Shown here in pieces: positions 14,666 to 20,286 of a DNA stretch of 21,521 nucleotides (the first letter of the stretch is position 1; the number at the start of each line of letters is the position of its first letter). A model generated the notes under the pieces. It was not told where the DNA came from. It made no database searches and saw nothing but the letters and a program-made list of their open reading frames with translations. Made by a program: the position numbers and the translations under genes. Source of the DNA: Dehalococcoidales bacterium (lineage in GTDB: Bacteria; Chloroflexota; Dehalococcoidia; Dehalococcoidales; UBA2162); NCBI GenBank assembly GCA_016844285.1, contig JAENIS010000013.1, forward strand, positions 1 to 21,521, written 5' to 3'.

Positions 14666-14755
14666 ATTGTTCCTCCTCACTTCAGGCGTTTCCGTACCAG
14701 CTAAGGGACGTCTTAAATCATCCAGAATGTAACCAAAAAAGGGGGTAGTCGTTGC

Positions 14756-14784
14756 ATAATACAGAAAGTAACCATAGATGTCAA
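14756..14784 (-). promoter_or_regulatory. Sigma-70 promoter for the VOC-A2-B2 operon
   Basis: On the minus strand TTGACA (14784-14779) and TATTAT (14761-14756) are separated by 17 bp: a perfect -35 and a 5-of-6 -10. Transcription would start near 14749, giving about 85 nt of leader before the VOC start codon. Confidence 0.68.
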
Positions 14785-14854
14785 ATGCTCATTTCTTCAA
14801 AATCTGCACTCACGAAGTACAGGTAGTGTATCGTTAAGATATTGAATGAGTATT

Positions 14855-14938
14855 AAGATTATTTACCAACCTCTCACCCTTTATCCCTCTCCCCTTACCA
14901 AGGGAAGGGGGCAGGGGGATAGGTTGTTAAACAACCTT
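14855..14938. repeat. MITE-like element R2, copy b (inverted)
   Basis: Imperfect 17-bp terminal inverted repeats (14855-14871 with 14922-14938, 14 of 17 matching) flank a core that is the reverse complement of copy a, with a somewhat different centre. It lies in the 14666-14998 gap, between the promoter of the VOC operon and that of the MoaD-AOR operon, and ends 11 bp before the latter's -35. Confidence 0.68.
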
Positions 14939-14949
14939 AGTACACGCTG

Positions 14950-14979
14950 TTGACAGAGGACTTTGCCGTGATTTAACAT
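14950..14979 (+). promoter_or_regulatory. Candidate promoter for the MoaD-AOR operon
   Basis: TTGACA at 14950-14955 is perfect. TAACAT at 14974-14979, 18 bp later, matches the -10 consensus at 4 of 6. The start would fall near 14986, very close to the GTG at 14999 and better spaced for the alternative GTG at 15041. Confidence 0.42.
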
Positions 14980-14998
14980 AGAGTGTAGAAGAGGATGA

Positions 14999-15313
14999 GT
15001 GGTGCCACGCAACGTGGGATATGAGTTACCGGGGGAAGCGGTGGGCGTCAGGATAAAAATATGCAGTGTCTATCAGCCGGTAATGAATGGTGCCGAAGCT
15101 ATCGAGGTCGACGGCAGTACCATCGACGAGTGCCTCAGGGTTTTGATAAGCAAATACCCTGCCCTTGAGAAGCTGATGTATGATGGCAAAGGTATACTGA
15201 GTAGTTGTCTCATGATTTCTCTTAATGGGCAGGCAGTGCTGCCTGGGGAAATGAACCGGCCGGTTAAGGACGATGACGAGATATTCCCCTTCATCATGAT
15301 TGGCGGGGGATAG
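14999..15313 (+). CDS. MoaD/ThiS-like sulfur-carrier protein of the AOR operon
   Basis: 104 aa from the first GTG; in-frame GTGs at 15002, 15014 and 15041 are alternatives. The start at 15041, giving MGVRIKICSVYQ with GGGGGA just upstream, fits the usual MoaD length of about 80-90 residues best. The body is a ubiquitin-like beta-grasp fold, with GSTIDECLRVLISKYPAL, LMISLNGQAVLPGEMNRPVKDDDEIF and a C-terminal IMIGGG ending in the Gly-Gly that is adenylated and thiocarboxylated. MoaD-like proteins supply sulfur for the dithiolene of molybdo/tungsto-pterin. Position 87 bp before the AOR gene suggests a dedicated role in its tungstopterin cofactor. Confidence 0.83.
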   Translation: MVPRNVGYELPGEAVGVRIKICSVYQPVMNGAEAIEVDGSTIDECLRVLISKYPALEKLMYDGKGILSSCLMISLNGQAVLPGEMNRPVKDDDEIFPFIMIGGG

Positions 15314-15400
15314 TGTGCCGGCTGTGGTTTGCAACCAGGAGTTTCCTTACTGATTTCAGCACAGTATAAGCTTGGGTGAGTTTGATAAGGAGGTTTACTA

Positions 15401-17269
15401 ATGGCTAATGGCTACAATGGGAAGATATTGCGTGTTAATCTGACTCAAGGCACTACTTCCATAGAGTCACTTGATGAAACTTTCTGCCGGAGATACCTGG
15501 GAGGAGGCGGATTCATCGCTTACTATCTGATGAAGGAGCTTGAGCCGGGGGTTGAGCCTCTTGGCCCGGATAACAAGCTGCTGTTCATGGCTGGGCCATT
15601 GAGCGGTTTACCCTTTTCGGGTAGTGGCCGTAATTGCATTGGGGCCAAATCACCCCTCACTGGTGGCTATGCTAAGGCGGAGGTTGGTGGCTTCTGGGGG
15701 GCTGAGATGAGACATGCTGGCTTTGACGGTATTATTGTTGAAGGTAAAGCCAAAAAACCGGTCTACCTCTGGATTAGTAACACTGAAGTCCAGATAAAGG
15801 ATGGTAGCCACCTCTGGGGGAAGAATACGAAAGAGACGGAAGAAACTATCCGGCAAGAGCTGGGCGATAACCGTATCCGGGTAGCATCAATCGGGCCGGG
15901 TGGCGAAAACCTGGTCCGTTTTGCCTGTGTAATGGTCGACCTCAAAGACGCTGCTGGTCGTGGTGGTCTCGGTGCCGTGATGGGTTCGAAAAACCTTAAG
16001 GCTATCGCCGTAAGGGGCAGAAAGGTACCCGAGGTAGCCGACCCTAATGTACTGGTCGAGTTTCGGCAGTGGTTAACCGCCAACCCGCAGTTGTGGCAAA
16101 GCCTGCACGACTATGGTACCGGGGTGGGGCCAATGATGATGAGCATGTCGCTCATCGGCAATATTCCCATCCGCAATTTCCGTGATGGCGAGTTCCCGAA
16201 CCTGTCCCGGATAACCGCCAGTGCCGTCAAGGATACGGTCAGGGTTGGCATGGATGCCTGTTACGCTTGCGTTGTTGCCTGTAAGAAAATAGTCAAGATT
16301 GATGAGCCTGACCTTAAGGTGGACCCGGCCTACGGTGGCCCGGAGTACGAGACCCTCGGTGCATTTGGTTCCACCTGCGGTATTGATGACCTGAAGGCCA
16401 TCTGTAAGGCCAATGAGCTTTGCAGCGCCTATGCTCTGGACACCATCTCTGCCGGAGTTGCTATCGCCTTTGCCATGGAGTGCTATGAGAACGGGCTACT
16501 TACCAGAGAGGATACCAACGGTATTGACCTGAGGTTTGGCAATGCCGAGGCCATGCTCAAGGTGCTTGATTTGATTGCTCGCCGTCAGGGTATCGGAGAC
16601 CTTTTGGCTGATGGCGTCAAGCGGGCGGCGGAAAGGATAGGGCGAGGGGCGGAAAGGTTCGCCATGCATGGTAAAGGCCTGGAGATACCGATGCATGACC
16701 CACGCGCCAAGCGGGCTTTAGGGCTGGGCTACGCGGTCAACCCGCACGGTGCTGACCACTGTGCCAATGCCCATGACACCATGTTCACTGCGCCGAATCC
16801 CGGAATGGATGCTCTTCACCCTCTGGGCATACTGGAGCCACTGCCAGCCGACGACCTCAGCCCCCGCAAGGTTAATCTGTTCTATTATGCCCACAGTTTT
16901 CGCTTCCTGCAAGACTGTGGCGTTGTCTGCCTGCTTGTCCCCAGCACCATAGAACGATTTACCGCTCTGGTGAAGGGGGTTACCGGGTGGGATACGGGAA
17001 TAGTCGAGTTGCTGAGGATAGCCGATAGAACGCTGACACTGGCCCGGATGTTCAATCTGCGTGAGGGGCTTGGTGCTGCTGATGATAAACTGCCTGACCG
17101 TTTCTTCCAGCCCCACGTTGGTGGGCCGGTAGCTAACAAACATTATGACCCGCAAAAGCTGGAGAAGGCCAAAAGCTACTATTATTCTCTGATGGGATGG
17201 GATGCGAAGGGCGTCCCGACTCAAGAAACGCTGGAGGTACTGGATATTGATTGGGCAACTCGTCAGTAG
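15401..17269 (+). CDS. aor: Aldehyde:ferredoxin oxidoreductase, tungsten-type
   Basis: 622 aa, full length for the family; AAGGAGG at 15387-15393 is 7 nt before the ATG. The N-terminal domain opens YNGKILRVNLTQG, followed by LGGGGFIAYYL and SGSGRNCIGAKSPLTGGYAKAEVGGFWG, the tungstopterin-binding region. The 4Fe-4S ligands are C287, C290 and C294 in DACYACVVAC plus a late Cys (C506 or C510 in DCGVVC), matching the spacing in Pyrococcus AOR. KGLEIPMHDPRA and AVNPHGADHC line the active site. The enzyme oxidises aldehydes to acids with ferredoxin as acceptor, or the reverse with reduced ferredoxin. Relatives with other roles exist (for example the benzoyl-CoA reductase subunit BamB), so substrate is uncertain. 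It shares a unit with the upstream MoaD-like gene; the R1c repeat follows. Confidence 0.93.
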   Translation: MANGYNGKILRVNLTQGTTSIESLDETFCRRYLGGGGFIAYYLMKELEPGVEPLGPDNKLLFMAGPLSGLPFSGSGRNCIGAKSPLTGGYAKAEVGGFWGAEMRHAGFDGIIVEGKAKKPVYLWISNTEVQIKDGSHLWGKNTKETEETIRQELGDNRIRVASIGPGGENLVRFACVMVDLKDAAGRGGLGAVMGSKNLKAIAVRGRKVPEVADPNVLVEFRQWLTANPQLWQSLHDYGTGVGPMMMSMSLIGNIPIRNFRDGEFPNLSRITASAVKDTVRVGMDACYACVVACKKIVKIDEPDLKVDPAYGGPEYETLGAFGSTCGIDDLKAICKANELCSAYALDTISAGVAIAFAMECYENGLLTREDTNGIDLRFGNAEAMLKVLDLIARRQGIGDLLADGVKRAAERIGRGAERFAMHGKGLEIPMHDPRAKRALGLGYAVNPHGADHCANAHDTMFTAPNPGMDALHPLGILEPLPADDLSPRKVNLFYYAHSFRFLQDCGVVCLLVPSTIERFTALVKGVTGWDTGIVELLRIADRTLTLARMFNLREGLGAADDKLPDRFFQPHVGGPVANKHYDPQKLEKAKSYYYSLMGWDAKGVPTQETLEVLDIDWATRQ

Positions 17270-17286
17270 TCAGTGAGGAGACCCTG

Positions 17287-17460
17287 GGTAAATAGGTAGC
17301 TTGCTACTTCATGAAAATAGGGGAAGGCGCTGACTCACCGGTAAGCTTAAGGCGAATGCCCATCCCCCTGACCCCCTTCCTATCGGGAATGGGGAGCTAA
17401 GTAAAAGAGAGGGGGCATAGCCCCCTCTCTTAAATCTCTTCCCTTCTCCTGAGCAGGGGC
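17287..17460. repeat. Dispersed repeat R1, copy c (inverted)
   Basis: This is the reverse complement of the R1a/R1b sequence: GGTAAATAG, GCTACTTCATGAAAATAGGG, TGACTCACCGGTAAGCTTAA, GCGAATGCCCATCCCC, then the AGAGAGGGGGC hairpin and a C-rich tail. It fills the 198-bp gap between the convergent AOR and universal-stress-protein genes. Confidence 0.72.
17405..17431. terminator. Bidirectional terminator-like hairpin inside R1c
   Basis: AAGAGAGGGGGC (17405-17416) and GCCCCCTCTCTT (17420-17431) form a perfect 12-bp stem with a 3-nt ATA loop. Short A/T-rich runs lie on both sides. It stands between converging genes and could end both transcripts. Confidence 0.5.
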
Positions 17461-17467
17461 TTTGTTC

Positions 17468-17938
17468 CTATGGCGAGCTAATTCGGCAAGCGGGTGCGGA
17501 TACTATTAAGACAGGAATTTTAGCATGACGTACAATTCTATCCGCCACACTGCCAAAAGCCCAGCGGGAGATACCTGATCTTCCGTGGGTGCTCATTATA
17601 ATCAGCTCAACCTGATTCTTATTGGCATAGTTTAGTATCTCATCGGCCGCTTTTCCTGAGATTACCACGGCTTGTGCAGCGATGCCTTCTTTCTTTAGTC
17701 TAACTGCCATTTTTTCAATGTAGTCCCTGGCTCGTGCCTTCTCCTCTTCTTCCGTCTGGGCAAGCCATTCTCCATTCGTCTCAGCGTAAGCAGCATAAGC
17801 CAGAGAAGACATCGGTTCCACTACTCTGAGTAAGACTACCTCCGGAACCTGACAGCCAGCAGCCACTGCCCTGACATGCTGTAGACTGCACTCGGCTAAT
17901 TCTGAACCGTCCAATGGTGCCAATATTTTCTTATACAT
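17468..17938 (-). CDS. Universal stress protein (UspA family), ATP-binding type
   Basis: 156 aa, one Usp domain. The N-terminus KKILAPLDGSELAE holds the first nucleotide-contact Asp, and the end holds IIMSTHGRSGISRWAFGSVADRIV (113-136), giving the G-9x-G-S phosphate-binding pattern (G119, G129, S130), followed by KIPVLIV. This type binds ATP and forms dimers in the cytoplasm during stress or growth arrest; its partner is not evident. A GGAGGGAG box (17946-17953) precedes the ATG. It appears to be a single-gene unit ending at the R1c hairpin. Confidence 0.9.
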   Translation of the reverse strand: MYKKILAPLDGSELAECSLQHVRAVAAGCQVPEVVLLRVVEPMSSLAYAAYAETNGEWLAQTEEEEKARARDYIEKMAVRLKKEGIAAQAVVISGKAADEILNYANKNQVELIIMSTHGRSGISRWAFGSVADRIVRHAKIPVLIVSAPACRISSP

Positions 17939-18071
17939 CTTTGGTCTCCCTCCATAAATCTTCTGTACTGAAAACGCTCACTTCACAAAAATAATATCTG
18001 TAGATGCATGGAAATGTCAAATATCATGCCTTCGGTATATTATTCGGTTTCGGTTACTGTAGTGGCATCGT

Positions 18072-18174
18072 TGTCATTGCGATGAGCGTAGCGATGTGGC
18101 AATCCGGGTGGGCGAAGTCCTCCGCCCGGATTGCTTCGCCTTCCGACCTGAGTCGGAATGGTCTCGCAACGACA
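18072..18174. repeat. REP-like palindromic element R3, complete copy
   Basis: Ends TGTCATTGCGA and TCGCAACGACA are inverted repeats (10 of 11). Inside are a 13-bp inverted repeat GCAATCCGGGTGG / CCGCCCGGATTGC (12 of 13) and a hairpin TTCCGAC-CTGA-GTCGGAA. The terminal block is of a kind often seen between genes in anaerobe genomes. It lies between the start of the stress-protein gene and the promoter of the PAC2 gene. The rest of the 17939-18235 gap holds nothing else clear. Confidence 0.7.
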
Positions 18175-18199
18175 GGCCAAACATTAAGAGCGACACAGG

Positions 18200-18208
18200 T
18201 GCTATAAT
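18200..18208 (+). promoter_or_regulatory. Extended -10 promoter of the PAC2 gene
   Basis: TGCTATAAT combines the extended -10 TGn with a perfect TATAAT hexamer. No good -35 is seen at the usual distance, which extended -10 promoters can tolerate. The start would be near 18215, about 20 nt before the start codon. Confidence 0.58.
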
Positions 18209-18235
18209 GAGGTTGGGACGGAATCGGAGGTGAAT

Positions 18236-19153
18236 ATGGACCAGAGAAGCAGCCTGATATTTCACAAGAGGCCAACCTTGCGCAGTCCTTACATCATCTG
18301 TGGCTTGAACGGCTGGGTTAACGGGGGTGATGTATCGGTTGGCGGCATCAGGTATCTCATCAGTCAGTTCAAGGGAGCGGAATTCGCCGAAATGCCAACC
18401 TCACGCTATCATGTCTACCAGGTACCAGGCGTGGAAAGTCTTCGTCCGGTGTCCAGGATGAAGGACGGGCTTATCGCGGATTTTCACTTCCCTAAGGACC
18501 GGTTTTATTACGCCGTGAATCCTGCGTCAGACCACGACCTTATTCTCTTCCTGGGAACTGAGCCAAACCTCGATTGGGAGGGGTACGCAGATGCCGTGGT
18601 CAGTCTCGCCTGCGATTTCGGGGCTTCCCGGCTATACACGTTCGGTGCTGTCCTGGACAGGTCACCTTACACTCGTGAACCTAAAATGTCATGCACTTGT
18701 ACCAGCGTCGCCGTCAAGGATGAAATGGAAAAATACAACGTTAATTTTTCCAGCCGTGAAGGCCCGGCTAGTTTCAATATTATGCTGTTACACGCTTGCC
18801 AGGAGAGAGACCTCGATGGGGTAAATCTCACCGTCAGGGCACCATATTACCCGGAGTTCAACATCAACATTGATTACAGCCCGAAATCGATAAAGGCAGT
18901 TCTCGTCAGGCTTAATCATCTCATGCATCTCGACATCAATTTCGACGGGCTTGGTAAGGCAATCAGAGAACTGGATGGGAAGCTTGACTTCATCAGGCGT
19001 CAAAATCCGCAGTTCAATAGCTACATTGAAGAACTGGAGAAAGATTACGTTGAGATGCCGTATCTAGAACCACTGGATATGTCACCACAAGAGGCAATAA
19101 GGCTGGCTGAGGAATTCTTGCGGGAAAACAAAGACCGTCGGCAGGGGCAATAA
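18236..19153 (+). CDS. PAC2 family protein
   Basis: 305 aa from the ATG at 18236, which has GGAGGTGA (GGAGG at 18226-18230) 5 nt upstream. A GTG at 18230 is in frame but lies inside that box. The protein has the PAC2 pattern: PYIICGLNGWVNGGDVSVGGIRYLISQF near the N-terminus, ADFHFPKDRFYYAVNP, HDLILFLGTEPNLDWEGYADAVVSLACDFGASRLYTFGAVLDRSPYTREP, and GVNLTVRAPYYPEFN, then a helical C-terminal tail. The family is named after the eukaryotic proteasome assembly chaperone PAC2; bacterial and archaeal members are widespread and of unknown function. No proteasome gene is in the window. It is a stand-alone gene; the 177 bp after it show no clear feature. Confidence 0.87.
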   Translation: MDQRSSLIFHKRPTLRSPYIICGLNGWVNGGDVSVGGIRYLISQFKGAEFAEMPTSRYHVYQVPGVESLRPVSRMKDGLIADFHFPKDRFYYAVNPASDHDLILFLGTEPNLDWEGYADAVVSLACDFGASRLYTFGAVLDRSPYTREPKMSCTCTSVAVKDEMEKYNVNFSSREGPASFNIMLLHACQERDLDGVNLTVRAPYYPEFNINIDYSPKSIKAVLVRLNHLMHLDINFDGLGKAIRELDGKLDFIRRQNPQFNSYIEELEKDYVEMPYLEPLDMSPQEAIRLAEEFLRENKDRRQGQ

Positions 19154-19330
19154 CCCGACCATAGCTTGACATAACCTTGTTGTCAGGCATCACGGAATGA
19201 ACCGGATTAAGGCGAAGAAGCTAAGCTTGGTTTTTCTTTTGTTGCTCAGGTAAGTCTCTTACCGGTTTTGACGCCGGGCGGTGTGTCTCAACATAGTCCG
19301 GCACCGGGCGGCTTATCACCACTCGCCTTT

Positions 19331-19723
19331 TTAATGTTGCTCACCATAGGTATGGTGTAACCCTCCACCCTCCTCATCGTGCAGGGACTGAGCCATTTCA
19401 TCGGTTATCATCGCACCATGACGATACTGAAAGGGCCACATACTTCTGAGGTCGAAGAAAGCCACGCGGTCATTGTGGCTCAGGACGTAGTCCATGTCCG
19501 GCTGCAAACCAGGCATGGCACTCAACTTACCATTAATAAAGGTAATTCCCCGCTTTTCGGTAGGTATCCCCAGATGGGCTAAAAGACTACGGATAGTGCC
19601 TCTTTCCTGGAGGCAAACCTGCAGGATGGCAGACCCGGGAAGAGCCGCTTCACCTCCGTAGCGTGCCAGCTCACCGTAAAGGTACAAATTTACCGTAATA
19701 CCAGTCAGTTTATCCTCCGCCAA
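19331..19723 (-). CDS. Ubiquitin-fold MoaD/ThiS-like protein with C-terminal extension
   Basis: 130 aa from a TTG at 19723 that lies 14 nt inside the preceding MoaD gene; other weak starts just downstream (following the GGAGG formed by the last Gly codons of that gene) cannot be excluded. The region ITVNLYLYGELARYGG to DYVLSHNDRVAFFDLRSMWPFQYRHGA resembles a MoaD-like beta-grasp fold (TIRSLLAHLGIPTEKRGITFINGK), but there is no C-terminal Gly-Gly. A tail of about 30 residues replaces it, containing GGG followed by LHHTYGEQH, so it is unlikely to be a normal sulfur carrier unless cut. It may be a regulatory or scaffold partner of the adjacent MoaD. Confidence 0.6.
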   Translation of the reverse strand: MAEDKLTGITVNLYLYGELARYGGEAALPGSAILQVCLQERGTIRSLLAHLGIPTEKRGITFINGKLSAMPGLQPDMDYVLSHNDRVAFFDLRSMWPFQYRHGAMITDEMAQSLHDEEGGGLHHTYGEQH

Positions 19724-19949
19724 TCAGTGGGAAAACACCCACCTCGTCATTGTTCTGTAATCGGTAATGCAGAGGTTGTGTACGCCCGTTGACAAAGATT
19801 ACTTTCGTTTCGTTCTGTGGCAGGTTCAATTGATTCATCATGTCGGATAGAGAAGCTCCATCGGGTAACTCGACTTCAAAAGAGACCCCCGGCTTAGTGC
19901 CAGGAACGTAAACGACCAGTGCTGCAAAAAGTTTCACCTTGATGCCCAT
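19710..19949 (-). CDS. MoaD/ThiS-like sulfur-carrier protein
   Basis: 79 aa. Beta-grasp features: IKVKLFAALVVYVPG, ELPDGASLSDMMNQLNLP, TKVIFVNGRTQPLHYRLQNNDEVGVFPLIGGG, ending in the exposed Gly-Gly needed for thiocarboxylate formation. The pattern DEVGVFPLIGGG is close to that of the AOR-linked MoaD (DDEIFPFIMIGGG), so both may serve pterin-cofactor enzymes. No enzyme needing the cofactor is next to it. The ribosome-binding site is weak (GGGGATAGGAAG directly before ATG). Confidence 0.8.
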   Translation of the reverse strand: MGIKVKLFAALVVYVPGTKPGVSFEVELPDGASLSDMMNQLNLPQNETKVIFVNGRTQPLHYRLQNNDEVGVFPLIGGG

Positions 19950-19986
19950 CTTCCTATCCCCATCTGCTGTCAGTAGACAACATACC

Positions 19987-20150
19987 GCACACGTTACTAC
20001 TTACGGACGACCTCATCCCCCTGCTCCCCTTCTCCTACTAGGAGAAGGGGAGCAGGGGGATGAGCATTCAACTAAAGCTTGCCAGTGCGTCAGAGTGTTC
20101 CCTTATTTTGATAAAGTAGCAATCGCCACTATTTACCTGACGTGACAGTA
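19987..20150. repeat. Dispersed repeat R1, copy b
   Basis: Same order of blocks as copy a, but without the second GGGGC-GAA-GCCCC hairpin. The central palindrome has perfect 25-bp arms (20012-20036 and 20040-20064) around ACT, the longest perfect inverted repeat I found in the window. It covers half of the 19950-20282 gap and forms the 3' part of a small ORF read from the other strand. Confidence 0.75.
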
Positions 20151-20286
20151 GAAGAAGGGCGCTTAATACCTCTTCAACATCGCATATTGTGCAGCATCCC
20201 AGACGACCATTCGGCTCAGCACGCCTGAATACTTGAGTCTGGTTGTGGGTCCGGTGTGACGAAACGAGCCTGACTTTTAGTTTCAA
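20068..20286 (-). CDS. Hypothetical small Cys-containing ORF, C-terminus formed by repeat R1b
   Basis: 72 aa. A TTG start overlaps the TGA of the upstream dehydratase-superfamily gene (TTGA), the coupling style seen elsewhere in the window. Residues 1-45 (MKLKVRLVSSHRTHNQTQVF, then RRAEPNGRLGCCTICDVEEV) carry C31, C32 and C35. From about residue 46 on the frame runs inside R1b. It may be a small partner protein truncated or altered by repeat insertion, or a chance ORF; I recognise no family. Confidence 0.33.
   Translation of the reverse strand: MKLKVRLVSSHRTHNQTQVFRRAEPNGRLGCCTICDVEEVLSALLLLSRQVNSGDCYFIKIREHSDALASFS

Noticed and set aside
18230..18235. GTG start for the PAC2 gene
   Set aside because: The GTG overlaps the GGAGG box that serves the ATG at 18236; the same applies to the upstream GTGs at 4607 (gamma-CA-like) and 14680 (VOC).
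19197..19253. 18-codon hydrophobic ORF MNRIKAKKLSLVFLLLLR after PAC2
   Set aside because: No convincing ribosome-binding site; too short to support as a gene, although the composition resembles a signal or membrane peptide.
4713..20150. R1 copies as a CRISPR array or IS element
   Set aside because: Copies are kilobases apart and in both orientations, without spacer-repeat periodicity, and no transposase ORF lies within or near them.
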